Shown here: in pieces, positions 35,518 to 44,990 of the stretch
How the letters are laid out: each line of letters begins with the position of its first letter
Position numbering within the stretch: the stretch's first letter is position 1
Source: Stackebrandtia nassauensis DSM 44728
GTDB taxonomy: Bacteria > Actinomycetota > Actinomycetes > Mycobacteriales > Micromonosporaceae
NCBI RefSeq assembly: GCF_000024545.1
Contig: NC_013947.1
Coordinates: 6,758,001-6,822,000, forward strand
Direction of reading: 5' to 3'
DNA: 64,000 nt
The notes under the pieces: model-generated
Seen by the model: only the letters and a program-made list of their open reading frames with translations
What the model was told of the DNA's origin: nothing
Databases searched by the model: none
Position numbers and translations under genes: made by a program

Positions 35518-36453
35518 ATGTCTTCTCTGGTAAGCAAAGTCGTCGCCGAATTGGGCATCGCCCTGGAATGGCTGACCGCTCCGCACCCCGCCACCATCCA
35601 CCTCCACGCCGGTTCGCACGTCGGTGACGAACTGTCCAAACAGATCTCGGGCCGGGTGCAACGGCTCCGGGAAGCCGACGACACCGTCCCCGGCCGCATT
35701 CTCTACCCGCACGTGATCGCCGAACGCGATCAGGTCGCGACGCTCCTCGACAACGCCAACGCGAACACCCGCACCCGCACCGTTCTGCTGACGGCGCTGG
35801 CCGAGCTGGAACAGCTCGCGGGCTGGATCGCCGCCGACGGCAACGCGAGCGCGCAGGCGCAGACCCATTACCTGGCCGGAATCCGCGCCGCGAACGAAGC
35901 GGGCGACCCGGTCACCGCCGCGCAGCTGTGGTCCTGTCTGGCATACATGTTCACCGGGAACGGCGACGCCGTCGACGGTCTCTTCGTGGCCGAAGCCGCG
36001 CGTCGCCGCGGTGAACTGTCCTCACCTCTGGTGGCCTGCCTGCTGGCGGAACGCCATGCCTACGCCGCCGCCGTCGCGTCGGACTCGTATGCCTGCCACA
36101 TGGCGCTGGCCGACGCCGACGCGCTGCTGGCCGCCGCCAGCCCCGACATCCCCGAACCGGCGTGGGTGTACTGGCTCGACGCCGCCGAGGTCGCGGTCAT
36201 GGCCGGTCGCTGCATGCTGCTGCTGGGCAAACCCGACCGCGCCGTCCCGCTGCTGCGCGACGCGATCGCGAGCTACCCGGCCGACCACGCCCGCGAGGTC
36301 GCGCTGTACCGCGGCTGGCTGGCCGCCGCGTACGCCGCCGCCGGTGACCGCGAGGCCGCCCAGGCCGAAGCCGATGCCGCCGCGATCATCGCGGGCGGCG
36401 CCGGAGTCGACTCCGAGCGGGTCGCCGACCGCCTGGACTCGGTCTTCGCCTGA
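35518..36453 (+). CDS. TPR-repeat protein resembling the C-terminal half of XRE-type regulators
   Basis: A 311-residue all-helical, Ala-rich protein with TPR-like repeats (LLTALAELEQLAGWIAADG, YLAGIRAANEAGDPVTAAQLW, LLGKPDRAVPLLRDAI). This pattern is usual in the C-terminal sensor part of actinobacterial XRE-family regulators, but no helix-turn-helix is seen in the first 80 residues. It could be a sensor partner of another regulator. The operator-like repeats before it suggest tight control. Confidence 0.65.
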   Translation: MSSLVSKVVAELGIALEWLTAPHPATIHLHAGSHVGDELSKQISGRVQRLREADDTVPGRILYPHVIAERDQVATLLDNANANTRTRTVLLTALAELEQLAGWIAADGNASAQAQTHYLAGIRAANEAGDPVTAAQLWSCLAYMFTGNGDAVDGLFVAEAARRRGELSSPLVACLLAERHAYAAAVASDSYACHMALADADALLAAASPDIPEPAWVYWLDAAEVAVMAGRCMLLLGKPDRAVPLLRDAIASYPADHAREVALYRGWLAAAYAAAGDREAAQAEADAAAIIAGGAGVDSERVADRLDSVFA

Positions 36454-36558
36454 CACCTCGGTTGGTCCCGTTTCCCGGTAATCGGGTCCCGGTTCCCCCT
36501 ACGCTGAAGCGCGGGTCCGGACCGGGTTGGCCCGGGCCTCACGGGGAGGGGCCAGCGG

Positions 36559-38394
36559 ATGAACGACGAGACGCCATATCCATGTGAAGACAAACAGGAC
36601 TTCGCCGACGCCGACCGGGGTCTGATCGCCGAGCTCGACTCGACGGTCATCCGGAACGACGTCGGCGAAGTCGTGTGGGACAACGACTCCTACACCGCGT
36701 TCCTGACCGCCGAGGCCGCCGACACCGTCCACCCGAGTCTGTGGCGGCAGTCGCGGCTGGTGGCCAAGCAGGGCCTGTACGAGGTCACCGACGGCATCTA
36801 CCAGGTGCGGGGCCTGGACCTGTCGAACATCTCGTTCATCGAGGGCGACACGGGAGTGCTCATCATCGACCCGCTGCTGTCGGTCGAGACCGCCCGGGAG
36901 GCGATCCGGCTGTACCGCGCCCACCGCGGCGAGCGGCCGGTCACCGCCGTCATGTACACCCACAGCCACGCCGACCACTTCGGCGGCGTCAAGGGCGTCG
37001 TCTCGCAGGCCGACGTCGACGCCGGTGTCCCGGTGATCGCGCCGGAGGGCTTCCTCGACCACGCGATCTCCGAGAACGTGTTCGCCGGGACCGCGATGGC
37101 CCGGCGCGCCGGTTACATGTACGGCGCGGCACTGCCGCGCGGCGTCAAGGGCGGCGTCGGCGCGGGGCTGGGCCAGACCACCTCCACGGGCACGGTCAGT
37201 CTGATCGCGCCGACGGTCGACATCACCACCACCGGCCAGGAACTGACCGTCGACGGCGTCCGGATGGTCTTCCAGATGGCGCCCGGCACCGAGGCACCCG
37301 CCGAGATGCACATCCTGTTCCCCGGGCGGCGGGCGCTGTGCATGGCCGAGAACGCCACCCACACGCTGCACAACCTGCTGACGCTGCGCGGCGCGCAGGT
37401 GCGTGACCCGCACGCGTGGGCCCGGTACCTCACCGAGGCCATCGACATCTTCGCCGACCAGGCCGACCTGGTGTTCGCGTCCCACCACTGGCCCACCTGG
37501 GGTGCCGACAACGTGGTGGAGTTCCTCAGCCTGCAACGCGACCTGTACGCCTACCAGCACGACCAGACCGTCCGGCTGCTCAACAAGGGCTACACCGGTA
37601 CCGAGATCGCCGAGCTGATCGAACTGCCGCCCGCGATTCAGAACGCCTGGCACACCCACGGCTACTACGGTTCGGTCAGCCACAACGTCAAGGCCGTCTA
37701 CCAGCGCTACATGGGTTGGTACGACGGCAATCCGGCCCGGCTGTGGCAGCATCCGCCCGCCGAGGTGGGCCGTCGCTACCTCGACTTCATGGGCGGCGCC
37801 GACACCGTGGTCGCCAAGGCGAAGCAGTGCGCCGACGACGGCGACCTGCGCTGGGCCGCCCAGGTGCTCGACCACGTCCTGTTCGCCGAGCCCGGACACT
37901 CCGGGGCCCGCGCGCTGCTGGCCGACGTGTTGGAGCGGCTGGGTTTCGGTGCCGAGAACGGCACCTGGCGCAACGTCTACCTGTCGGGAGCGACCGAGCT
38001 GCGGAACGGCAACTTCGGCACCCCGACCGCGACGGCCACAGGGGACATCCTCGCCGAACTGCCGCCGTCGATGTTCTTCGACGCCCTGGCGGTGCAGGTC
38101 GACGGCCCCAAGGCCTGGGACCTGGAACTGGCCATCGCGTGGACGTTCCCCGACCACGACCTCGCCTACCGCACCACCCTGCGCAACGGGGTATTCAGCT
38201 ACGTGCGTGACGGCGACGGCAAGACCGACCTGACGGTGACGGTGCCGCACGCCGCCCTGGCCGCGCTGGCCCTGGGAGACCCGCAGGCCGCCGCGGCGGC
38301 GGGGATGCGGCTCGACGGCGACCGGACCGTCCTGGAACAGCTGCTGGGCGTCCTGGATCCGGGCGATCCGCGGTTCAACATCATCGAGCCGTGA
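36559..38394 (+). CDS. Alkyl sulfatase (SdsA1/BDS1-type metallo-beta-lactamase fold)
   Basis: A 611-residue linear alkyl sulfatase. The binuclear zinc motif THSHADHFGG holds His135, His137, Asp139 and His140; further ligands follow in the middle (MAENATHTLHN and ASHHWPTWG). After it come the alkyl-sulfatase dimerisation domain (LYAYQHDQTVRLLNKGYTG) and a C-terminal SCP2-like lipid-binding domain (from about 490). It would free alcohols and sulfate from sulfate esters. There is no signal peptide. GGGGAGGGG lies before the ATG. Confidence 0.92.
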   Translation: MNDETPYPCEDKQDFADADRGLIAELDSTVIRNDVGEVVWDNDSYTAFLTAEAADTVHPSLWRQSRLVAKQGLYEVTDGIYQVRGLDLSNISFIEGDTGVLIIDPLLSVETAREAIRLYRAHRGERPVTAVMYTHSHADHFGGVKGVVSQADVDAGVPVIAPEGFLDHAISENVFAGTAMARRAGYMYGAALPRGVKGGVGAGLGQTTSTGTVSLIAPTVDITTTGQELTVDGVRMVFQMAPGTEAPAEMHILFPGRRALCMAENATHTLHNLLTLRGAQVRDPHAWARYLTEAIDIFADQADLVFASHHWPTWGADNVVEFLSLQRDLYAYQHDQTVRLLNKGYTGTEIAELIELPPAIQNAWHTHGYYGSVSHNVKAVYQRYMGWYDGNPARLWQHPPAEVGRRYLDFMGGADTVVAKAKQCADDGDLRWAAQVLDHVLFAEPGHSGARALLADVLERLGFGAENGTWRNVYLSGATELRNGNFGTPTATATGDILAELPPSMFFDALAVQVDGPKAWDLELAIAWTFPDHDLAYRTTLRNGVFSYVRDGDGKTDLTVTVPHAALAALALGDPQAAAAAGMRLDGDRTVLEQLLGVLDPGDPRFNIIEP

Positions 38395-38425
38395 ACACGG
38401 CACCACGAGGGAATGGGGTTGTGCG

Positions 38426-38848
38426 ATGACGACGATGAGCACCCGGCGGGCGCTGGCGGCGACCGGTTCGGTCCTGGCGGCCGTGATGATGATGGTGCTG
38501 GGGTTCTGGCAGGTCGTGACCGGTGTCGCGGCGATCTCCGGCGACGGGATCTTCACCTCGCCGACCGGTTACTTCGCCGCCGTCGACCTGTCGCGGTGGG
38601 GGTGGGCGCACCTGGTCAGCGGCGTGGTCGTCGCGATCGCGGGCGGTTTCGTCCTGACCGGCCGGATGTGGGCGCGGGTGGTGGGCATGTTCGTGGCGAT
38701 GGTGATCGCGCTGCTCAACTTCGCCTTCATCCCGTACTACCCGCTGTGGGCGATCCTGTGTGTGGCGCTTGGCATCGGGGTGATCTGGGCGCTGGCGAAC
38801 TGGGATCCGCGAGAACCCGTCCCGCCGTCCCGGCGACTGTTAGTCTGA
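38426..38848 (+). CDS. Four-helix membrane protein (DUF7144-like), first copy
   Basis: A 140-residue protein with four helices and the pattern VLGFWQVVTGVAAISGDGIF, DLSRWGWAHLVSGVVVAIAGG and FAFIPYYPLWAILCVALG. The next gene is a clear paralogue with the same helix sequence. Function is unknown. It starts 31 bases after the sulfatase stop, so the two may share a transcript. Confidence 0.78.
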   Translation: MTTMSTRRALAATGSVLAAVMMMVLGFWQVVTGVAAISGDGIFTSPTGYFAAVDLSRWGWAHLVSGVVVAIAGGFVLTGRMWARVVGMFVAMVIALLNFAFIPYYPLWAILCVALGIGVIWALANWDPREPVPPSRRLLV

Positions 38849-38888
38849 TGTGGTCATTCCTCCCGGACGACCTACGGGAGGACGCGCC

Positions 38889-39431
38889 ATGAGCAACCGG
38901 AGTACCCAACAGGCCTGGGCGGTGGGCGGCACCGTTTTCGCCGCCACCGCGATCATGATCATCGGGTTGTTCCAGGTGATCATGGGCATCTCGGCACTGG
39001 CCCAGGACGAGATCTTCGTCAACGGCACCAACTACACCTACGACATCGACGTCACCGGTTGGGGCTGGATCCACCTGATCCTGGGCGTGCTCATGATCGT
39101 GACCGGTGTCTTCCTGTACTCGGCCGCCCCGTGGGCCAGGGCGCTGGGCATCGTGATGGCGGTGCTGTCGGCGGTCGACAACTTCTTCTTCCTGCCGTAC
39201 TACCCACTGTGGTCGATGGTGGTGATCGCGCTGGACATCTTCGTCATCTGGTCGCTGGCGACGGTCATCACGCCGATGCCGTCCGGCTCGCCGCCGCAGT
39301 CGGCGGCGCCCTCGGCGGCGCAGCCTTCGGGCCGGACGCAGAGCCAGGACTGGTCGCACGTCAACGAACCGACGCCGCCGCGCGCGACCGACCAGCCGGG
39401 CCCCTCGCAGGAGCACACCGCCGAGCGGTGA
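38889..39431 (+). CDS. Four-helix membrane protein (DUF7144-like), second copy with a Pro/Ser tail
   Basis: A 180-residue paralogue of the preceding protein: GLFQVIMGISALAQDEIFVNG, DVTGWGWIHLILGVLMIVTG and FFLPYYPLWSMVVIALDIF. It adds a cytoplasmic Pro/Ser/Gln-rich tail of about 50 residues. GGGAGGA lies six bases before the ATG, which decides the start. The stop lies only four bases from the convergent serine-stalk gene, with no terminator between them. Confidence 0.78.
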   Translation: MSNRSTQQAWAVGGTVFAATAIMIIGLFQVIMGISALAQDEIFVNGTNYTYDIDVTGWGWIHLILGVLMIVTGVFLYSAAPWARALGIVMAVLSAVDNFFFLPYYPLWSMVVIALDIFVIWSLATVITPMPSGSPPQSAAPSAAQPSGRTQSQDWSHVNEPTPPRATDQPGPSQEHTAER

Positions 39432-39435
39432 ACCC

Positions 39436-40635
39436 CTAGGCGGAGCGGCGTTTCGCGACGATCAGCAGGAACGCTCCGAGCGCGACCGCTGACAGTCCGG
39501 CGACGAGGACACCCAGGACCGAGTTCCCAGTCACCGAAAGCGTTCCACGACCGTCGTCCGCGGCGGCGGTCGTGGGCGCGACCGGCTCGGTGGTGTCGTC
39601 CGACGCGGACGAGCTCGCGGATGTGGAGCCTGACGAGCTCGGCGACCCCGACGTGCTGGGGCTGCCTGTCGTGGACGACGGCGAAGCACTGGACGAGCTC
39701 GGCGACGGACTTTCGGACGTCGAGGATGGACTCTCTGAAGTAGACGTCGAGCTGGAGGAGCTCGACGTGCTAGGGCTGGAGCTGGAGCTGGAGCTGGAGC
39801 TGGAGCTGGAGTTCGAGCTCGAACTCGACGAGGTCGCGCTGGAGCTGGAGCTCGACGACGTCGCGCTGGAGCTGCTCGGCGTCGGCTCCTGCTGCGGCTT
39901 GCACGTCACCTTGACGTGCCCCTCGATCAGCGTCAACATCGGCCCGTCATAGATGACATCACCCGCCGAGTCCCGCAACTGCCCCTCCACGATGATCTCG
40001 AAGAACGCCTCGGCACTGACCTCAGTGGGCGTGTTGACCGCGTTCTCCACCCGCTTCACCGTCACGGTCAGCGTCGCGGTGTCCACAGCGGACATGTTCA
40101 GCTGCGCGCCGGTCGCCTCGATCGTGTTCGCGCCAGCCGACACCGGCTTACCCAGCACATAGGCCAGTGAACCGTCACCGCGCGCGTACGCCAGCGCGCC
40201 GCCGTTGTTGAGGCAACGCGCGTAGGAGTCGATCGAACCGGACGTCATGAAGTCGTCCACGCCGTTGTAGTTGACCTCGAAACCGGTCGCGTTGGTGCGG
40301 GCCGTCAGCTGTCCGGTCGTCGATTCCCAGGAGGTTGCCGACACCTGGGTTCCGTTGACAGCCATGTGATCCAGCACCCCGTCCGGGTCACTGAAGTCAC
40401 CGTCCACAGAGTCTGCTGACTTGGACAGGTCCGGTGTCCCCGCCGTGCCGTACGAACCACTGAACGCGTCCACCCCGACGGCGGGAATCGCGGTGACGTC
40501 CAGTTCGGCCAGAGCACTTGACGCGCTTCGGGTCTCTGCCGCCGCCGACATCGGTACCAACAACATGCTCGACACGACGCCGATGACTCCTACCGCCACC
40601 GCGACCTGGCCCAGCCCCTTGAGCTTGATCGTCAC
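39436..40635 (-). CDS. Serine-stalk cell-wall protein with LPxTG-like sorting end
   Basis: A 399-residue exported protein. A signal peptide (about 1-33, ending AAAE) leads to a beta-rich domain of about 210 residues resembling choice-of-anchor P modules (FSGSYGTAG; LTVTVKRVEN), with a Cys pair far apart. From about 250 to 355 it is almost pure Ser with Thr/Pro, a wall-spanning stalk likely glycosylated. The end reads LSVTG, a helix, and AKRRSA, the layout of a sortase substrate although the second residue is Ser rather than Pro or Ala. The GTG has GGGGGAG four bases upstream. Confidence 0.75.
   Translation of the reverse strand: MTIKLKGLGQVAVAVGVIGVVSSMLLVPMSAAAETRSASSALAELDVTAIPAVGVDAFSGSYGTAGTPDLSKSADSVDGDFSDPDGVLDHMAVNGTQVSATSWESTTGQLTARTNATGFEVNYNGVDDFMTSGSIDSYARCLNNGGALAYARGDGSLAYVLGKPVSAGANTIEATGAQLNMSAVDTATLTVTVKRVENAVNTPTEVSAEAFFEIIVEGQLRDSAGDVIYDGPMLTLIEGHVKVTCKPQQEPTPSSSSATSSSSSSSATSSSSSSNSSSSSSSSSSSSPSTSSSSSSTSTSESPSSTSESPSPSSSSASPSSTTGSPSTSGSPSSSGSTSASSSASDDTTEPVAPTTAAADDGRGTLSVTGNSVLGVLVAGLSAVALGAFLLIVAKRRSA
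39775..39810. repeat. Six tandem GCTGGA hexamers coding for poly-Ser
   Basis: Exact tandem copies of GCTGGA; on the coding (minus) strand they give TCC-AGC, Ser-Ser. Imperfect copies flank them. The array can expand or contract by slippage, changing stalk length in six-base, in-frame steps. Confidence 0.8.
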
Positions 40636-40759
40636 TGTCTCCCCCTCGACGGGGGCGAGCATAGTGCTTCCACAGTGGCGACCAGTGGATTTGTTCGGCA
40701 ACTTGCCGGAACCGCAAGATTTCGTGCCACTTCGCCCGCGACCCGATAAACCTGGGCGC

Positions 40760-41782
40760 ATGATCACCGCCATCCGACAATCACCACGACGCCGCTCCAC
40801 GCGGTCGATCGCGGCCCTTCTAATCGTCCTCGTGCTCGCGATCAGCACCGCCGTCGGCTCAACGCCGAGCGTCGCCGATGAGCCCTCCCATACCCAAGCC
40901 ACCCAGGACGATCCGGCCTTCGCCAAGACCTTCCGCCACAAGTTCGCCAAGGTCGACGACGTCCGCATGCACTACGTCAAGGGCGGCAAGGGCACGCCCG
41001 TCGTGCTGATCCACGGCTGGCCCCAGACCTGGTACAGCTGGTGGCCGATCATGCCCGAACTCGCCAAGCACCACACCGTCTATGCGATCGACCTTCCCGG
41101 ACTGGGTGACAGCGTCGGTTCCCCGTCCGGCTACGACAAGGCCACGCTGGCGCGGTACACGCACAAGCTGGTCGCCGAACGGCTCGGCCTGCGGGACGCC
41201 CGCATCGTCGGGCACGACTTCGGTGCGGCGGTGGCGTTCCAGTACGCGAGCCAGTTTCCCGACGACACCGAACGGCTCGGCTACTTCGACCTGCCGCTGC
41301 CCGGTCCCGCGATCGACGCGGCGACGTACCGCTCACTGAGCTGGCACATCGCCTTCCACTCGCAGCGCGAGGTTCCCGAGGCGGTCGTGACCGACGACGT
41401 CCGCGAGTACCTGGCGCTGTTCTACCCGCAGGTCGCCTACGGCGGCCCGGCTTACGGTGGCACCGCCGCGGAGTCCCCGTTCTCCGAGGCCGAGATCGAC
41501 GAGTTCGCACGGACCTACAGCCGGCCGAAGGTCCTGGCGGGTGGTTTCGAGCTGTACCGCGCCCTCGACAAGGACGTCCGCGACACCATCGCGGCGAAGC
41601 CGACGAGTGTGCCGACGCTGCTGTTGACCGCCGAGGGACAGCTCGACGCGATCCGAGCCACAGTGGACCCGCGTATGACCGATATCGAACGCGCGGTGGA
41701 CGTGCCCAAGGCCGGGCACTGGCTCGTCGAGGAGAACCCCGAGTTCGTCACCGAGGAACTGCTGCGGTTCCTGGACGGCTGA
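40760..41782 (+). CDS. Exported alpha/beta hydrolase, epoxide-hydrolase-like
   Basis: A 340-residue hydrolase. An Arg-rich start and a signal helix (about 15-40, ending PSVADEPS) suggest export or membrane anchoring. The oxyanion motif HGWPQTWYSW is at 85-94, the nucleophile elbow GHDFGAAVA gives Asp153, and His320 (KAGHWLVEE) completes the triad. An Asp nucleophile and the HGWPQ motif point to an epoxide hydrolase or haloalkane-dehalogenase relative. Intergenic DNA (124 bases) is shared with the divergent serine-stalk gene. Confidence 0.85.
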   Translation: MITAIRQSPRRRSTRSIAALLIVLVLAISTAVGSTPSVADEPSHTQATQDDPAFAKTFRHKFAKVDDVRMHYVKGGKGTPVVLIHGWPQTWYSWWPIMPELAKHHTVYAIDLPGLGDSVGSPSGYDKATLARYTHKLVAERLGLRDARIVGHDFGAAVAFQYASQFPDDTERLGYFDLPLPGPAIDAATYRSLSWHIAFHSQREVPEAVVTDDVREYLALFYPQVAYGGPAYGGTAAESPFSEAEIDEFARTYSRPKVLAGGFELYRALDKDVRDTIAAKPTSVPTLLLTAEGQLDAIRATVDPRMTDIERAVDVPKAGHWLVEENPEFVTEELLRFLDG

Positions 41783-41830
41783 CGGTCAGCAGCGACGGCT
41801 GTGCTCAAGCTTCCTACGGTGCTTCGTACC

Positions 41831-42268
41831 TCAGCACCTTCGGAAGAACGTAAGCGAGCCCGCGACCTCGGCGTCACCGTGCAGCGGAGTGGAGATGGCG
41901 TCGAGGGTGCGGGCGATTCCGCCCGCGCTGACCCGCAACAGGCCACGGGCCAGGGAACCGGTGTGCAGCGCCTGGATCGGCGGAATGCGTTCGGCCTCCC
42001 ACTGCGGGAGGGCGCCGCCGCTGGCGGTGAAGTTCACCAGCGAGACAGTTCCGTCCAAGATGGTGCGACCGTGGTGGTCGATACCCTCGGGCAGGCCCAG
42101 GAGCGCGCGGCAGGCCGGGGAGGTCGCCGAGATGGTGCCGTCGGCGGCCAGCAGCAGGCACGCGTCCGCCGACGAGCGGATCGGCGCGACCCATTCGGCG
42201 AACGCGGTCGGGGTGCTGTCGGTGTTGCGCGGTGACAGCTCGAGTTCGATGTGCGGCATTGCCGTCAT
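41831..42268 (-). CDS. Single PAS-domain protein
   Basis: A 145-residue protein consisting mainly of one PAS-like fold: [29 protein letters not shown] is the typical opening helix-strand, followed by a beta sheet ending in SGSLTFFRR. No kinase, HTH or cyclase domain is attached, so it may act as a stand-alone sensor. The ATG at 42268 has GGAG only one base upstream; the ATG three codons later is better spaced. It is divergent from arcA, 44 bases away. Confidence 0.65.
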   Translation of the reverse strand: MTAMPHIELELSPRNTDSTPTAFAEWVAPIRSSADACLLLAADGTISATSPACRALLGLPEGIDHHGRTILDGTVSLVNFTASGGALPQWEAERIPPIQALHTGSLARGLLRVSAGGIARTLDAISTPLHGDAEVAGSLTFFRRC

Positions 42269-42312
42269 GCTCCTTTCAAGGGCCGTCGCGGCTGCGCCTA
42301 AGCTCGGGAGCT

Positions 42313-43518
42313 ATGGCGGACACGGAGATCACTCACCAGGTGAGCAGCGAGGTGGGGCGGCTGCGAACAGTGCTTTTGCATCGCCCCGGGCCCGAGCTCA
42401 AGCGACTGACTCCACGAAACAACGACTCATTGCTGTTTGACGGTATCCCGTGGGTCGACAGGGCGCAAGAAGAGCACGACGCCTTCGCTGAGGCCTTGCG
42501 CACCCACGGCGTGGAGGTCCTGTACGTCGGTGAGCTGCTGCGCGAGACGCTCGCGGTGCCGCACGCGCGCAAGTCGGCGGTGGACTCGGTGCTGGACGAC
42601 CGGCGGCTGGGCGACTCGCTGCGGGCCGCCGCGCACACCCATCTCGACGACCTCGACGCCGAGCAACTGGCGACCACGCTGATCGCCGGGCTGTCGCACG
42701 AGGAGCTGCGGGGCGGCGACGGGCTGGTCTACACCATGCTCGACCAGCACGACTTCGTCATCGACCCGCTGCCGAACCTGCTGTTCACCCGGGACTCCTC
42801 GGTCTGGATCGGCGACCGGGTCGCGGTGACCTCGCTGGCCATGGACGCGCGTCGCCGCGAGACCACGCTGACCGACCTGATCTACACCCACCACCCCCGC
42901 TTCGCGGGCACCCGCAAGGTCTACGAGCCCTCGCTGGAACACGTCGAGGGCGGCGACGTGCTGCTGCTGGCCCCGGGCGTGGTGGCCGTGGGCGTCGGCG
43001 AACGCACCACCCCGTCGGGCGCCGAGCGGCTGGCCCGCCGCATCTTCGACGCCGGCCTTGCCCACACGCTGCTGGCGGTCCCGATCGCCCAGGAACGCGC
43101 CACCATGCACCTGGACACGGTGTGCACGATGGTCGACGTCGACGCGATGGTCATGTACCCGAAGGTCGCCGACACCCTGGTGGCCTACACCGTCACCAGC
43201 CAGGACGGCCAGCCGGTGGTCGCGGGCCCGTCCCCGTTCCTGTCGGCGGCGGCCAAGGCGATGGGCATCGACGCCGTCCGGCTCATCGACACCGGCCTGG
43301 ACCCGGTCACGGCCGAACGCGAACAGTGGGACGACGGCAACAACACCCTCGCCATCGCGCCCCGGCTGTGCGTCGCGTACGAGCGCAACACCGAGACCAA
43401 CCGCCGCCTGTCGCAGGCCGGCATCGAGGTCATCGAGATCGCCGGTTCCGAACTCGGTTCGGGCCGCGGCGGCCCCCGCTGCATGTCCTGCCCGATCGTG
43501 CGCGAGGACCTCGGCTAA
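42313..43518 (+). CDS. arcA: Arginine deiminase
   Basis: Converts arginine to citrulline and ammonia. The 401-residue guanidino-modifying fold begins [18 protein letters not shown] and contains the [14 protein letters not shown] substrate loop, [21 protein letters not shown] with the catalytic His, and the C-terminal [11 protein letters not shown] with nucleophile Cys390. No ornithine carbamoyltransferase or carbamate kinase genes are adjacent, so it is not a complete ADI operon. On the opposite strand the proline iminopeptidase frame runs open through most of this gene. Confidence 0.93.
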   Translation: MADTEITHQVSSEVGRLRTVLLHRPGPELKRLTPRNNDSLLFDGIPWVDRAQEEHDAFAEALRTHGVEVLYVGELLRETLAVPHARKSAVDSVLDDRRLGDSLRAAAHTHLDDLDAEQLATTLIAGLSHEELRGGDGLVYTMLDQHDFVIDPLPNLLFTRDSSVWIGDRVAVTSLAMDARRRETTLTDLIYTHHPRFAGTRKVYEPSLEHVEGGDVLLLAPGVVAVGVGERTTPSGAERLARRIFDAGLAHTLLAVPIAQERATMHLDTVCTMVDVDAMVMYPKVADTLVAYTVTSQDGQPVVAGPSPFLSAAAKAMGIDAVRLIDTGLDPVTAEREQWDDGNNTLAIAPRLCVAYERNTETNRRLSQAGIEVIEIAGSELGSGRGGPRCMSCPIVREDLG

Positions 43519-44475
43519 CCGGTCCGCGAACCGGTCGGTCGCGGCCACGACATGCGCGCCGACCCCTCGGGCCGAGCCGTGTCCGGCCCGGTCGACGAGG
43601 ATCAGTTCGGCGTCGGGCCAGCGCCGTGCCAGTTCCCAGGCGATGTCGGCCGGACCGGAGATGTCGAGCTTTCCGTGGACCAGGACGCCGGGGATCCCGG
43701 CCAGCCGCTCGGCGTCGCGCATCAGTTGCCCGTCGGGCAGCCACGCGGCGTGTGACCAGTAGTGGGTGACCAGTCGCGCGAAGCCCAGCCGAAACGCCGG
43801 GTCCTCGAACCGGGGGTCGGCGGAGAAGTCGCCGGTGCCGATGCCGACGTGCTGGTCCTCCCAGGTGCACCAGGCGCGTGCGGCCCGGTCCCGCACCTCG
43901 GGGTCGGGGTCGTGCAGCAGTCGGCTGTAGGCGACGCTGAGGTCGCCGTCGCGTTCGGCGGCCGGGACGACGTCGCGAAACGTCGTCCATTCCTCGGGCA
44001 GGACACGGCCCATGTCGCGGGTGACCCACGCGACCTCGCGGCGGCTGGTGTTGGTGACGCTGAACAGCACCATCTCGCTGACCCGTTCGGGGTGGCGTTG
44101 CGCGTAGGCCAGTCCCAGGGTGGCGCCCCAGGACGCGCCGAGCACCAGCCAGCGGTCCACGGCCAGGTGCTCGCGCAGGGTTTCGATGTCGCGCAGCAGG
44201 TGATGGGTGGTGTTGGTGCTCAGGTCGACGTCGGGCTCACAGGCGTGCGGGGTGCTGCCGCCGGTGCCGCGCTGGTCGAACGCGACGATGCGGTAGCGGG
44301 CCGGGTCGAAGAAGCCGCGCCAGAACGGCCCGGCACCGGAACCGGGGCCGCCGTGCAGCACCACGGCGGGTTTGCCGTCGGGGTTTCCGCTGACCTCCCA
44401 GCGGACGCGGTGGCCGTCGCCGACGTCGAGCATGCCGGAGTCGTGCGGTTCGGTGGCGGGATGGCGGTCGGTCAT
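42427..44475 (-). CDS. pip: Proline iminopeptidase with frame running on antisense through arcA
   Basis: A serine peptidase of the alpha/beta-hydrolase fold that removes N-terminal proline. Residues 1 to about 320 are the enzyme: HGGPGSG at 41-47, DQRGTGGS at 67-74, nucleophile Ser115 in GASWGA, and Asp/His in HGKLDI and DRAGHG. The family ends near residue 320 (about 43,516), but no stop occurs there; codon 320 is TTA and the frame continues for 362 codons antisense to arcA. A TAG in the +1 frame lies exactly at that point (43517-43515). The last half is Val/His/Arg-rich antisense-like sequence, so the functional end is uncertain. Confidence 0.75.
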   Translation of the reverse strand: MTDRHPATEPHDSGMLDVGDGHRVRWEVSGNPDGKPAVVLHGGPGSGAGPFWRGFFDPARYRIVAFDQRGTGGSTPHACEPDVDLSTNTTHHLLRDIETLREHLAVDRWLVLGASWGATLGLAYAQRHPERVSEMVLFSVTNTSRREVAWVTRDMGRVLPEEWTTFRDVVPAAERDGDLSVAYSRLLHDPDPEVRDRAARAWCTWEDQHVGIGTGDFSADPRFEDPAFRLGFARLVTHYWSHAAWLPDGQLMRDAERLAGIPGVLVHGKLDISGPADIAWELARRWPDAELILVDRAGHGSARGVGAHVVAATDRFADRLAEVLAHDRAGHAAGAAAARTEFGTGDLDDLDAGLRQAAVGLGVALVRDAQPGRDGEGVVAVVPLFAFGRDRVQAGVDEPDGVDAHRLGRRRQERGRARDHRLAVLAGDGVGHQGVGDLRVHDHRVDVDHRAHRVQVHGGAFLGDRDRQQRVGKAGVEDAAGQPLGARRGGAFADAHGHHARGQQQHVAALDVFQRGLVDLAGAREAGVVGVDQVGQRGLAATRVHGQRGHRDPVADPDRGVPGEQQVRQRVDDEVVLVEHGVDQPVAAPQLLVRQPGDQRGRQLLGVEVVEMGVRGGPQRVAQPPVVQHRVHRRLARVRHRERLAQQLTDVQDLHAVGAQGLSEGVVLFLRPVDPRDTVKQQ

Positions 44476-44485
44476 GCTCGAACTC

Positions 44486-44503
44486 TAACAGCACTGTTAT
44501 ATT
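44486..44503. promoter_or_regulatory. MarR-type operator with overlapping leaderless promoter
   Basis: A perfect palindrome TAACAG-CA-CTGTTA (44486-44499) in the 35-base gap between divergent pip and marR genes, overlapping a TATATT -10 box (44498-44503) that ends seven bases before the marR ATG. Autoregulation and control of pip are likely. Confidence 0.7.
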
Positions 44504-44510
44504 TTCAGCC

Positions 44511-44990
44511 ATGACCGGTCCGCCCGAACCCGACGCACTGGGAACCCTGCTTCGACACGTGCTGGAGCAGATCGACGCCGATGTCGCCACCGTCTACCGC
44601 GAGCGCGGCCTCGCCGACTACCGGCCCCGGTTCTCGCCACTGGTGCGGGCCCTGGTGGCCCACGGTCCGATGTCGATTCGCGCATTGGCCCAGCGCGTGG
44701 GTGTCACGCACTCGGCGGCCAGCCAGACCGTGGCGGCGATGCGGCGCGCCGAGTTCGTGCGGCTGTCGTCCGGAACCGATGCCCGGCAGCGGATCGTCGA
44801 ACTGACACCTCGCGCGACGGATCTGCTGCCGCTCATCGAGTCCGAGTGGAACGCCACCACCGCGGCCATCCGCGAACTGGACGCCGAACTGCCGATGCCG
44901 CTGTCCGAACTGCTGGCCCGGGTGGACGCCGCGCTACGGCGGCGGCCGTTGCGACAGCGGATCACCGAAGCGGGACTGGGCGACCACTAG
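44511..44990 (+). CDS. MarR-family transcriptional regulator
   Basis: A 159-residue winged-helix regulator. The recognition region ALAQRVGVTHSAASQTVAAMRRAEFVRLSSG and the wing residues DARQR are typical of MarR. It is divergent from pip with a palindrome between them. No ribosome site precedes the ATG, in keeping with a leaderless message. The stop overlaps the convergent chitin-binding gene in CTAG. Confidence 0.87.
   Translation: MTGPPEPDALGTLLRHVLEQIDADVATVYRERGLADYRPRFSPLVRALVAHGPMSIRALAQRVGVTHSAASQTVAAMRRAEFVRLSSGTDARQRIVELTPRATDLLPLIESEWNATTAAIRELDAELPMPLSELLARVDAALRRRPLRQRITEAGLGDH

Noticed and set aside
36499..38556. Minus-strand open frame of 685 codons
   Set aside because: Shadow of the alkyl sulfatase gene, whose zinc motifs are clear on the plus strand.
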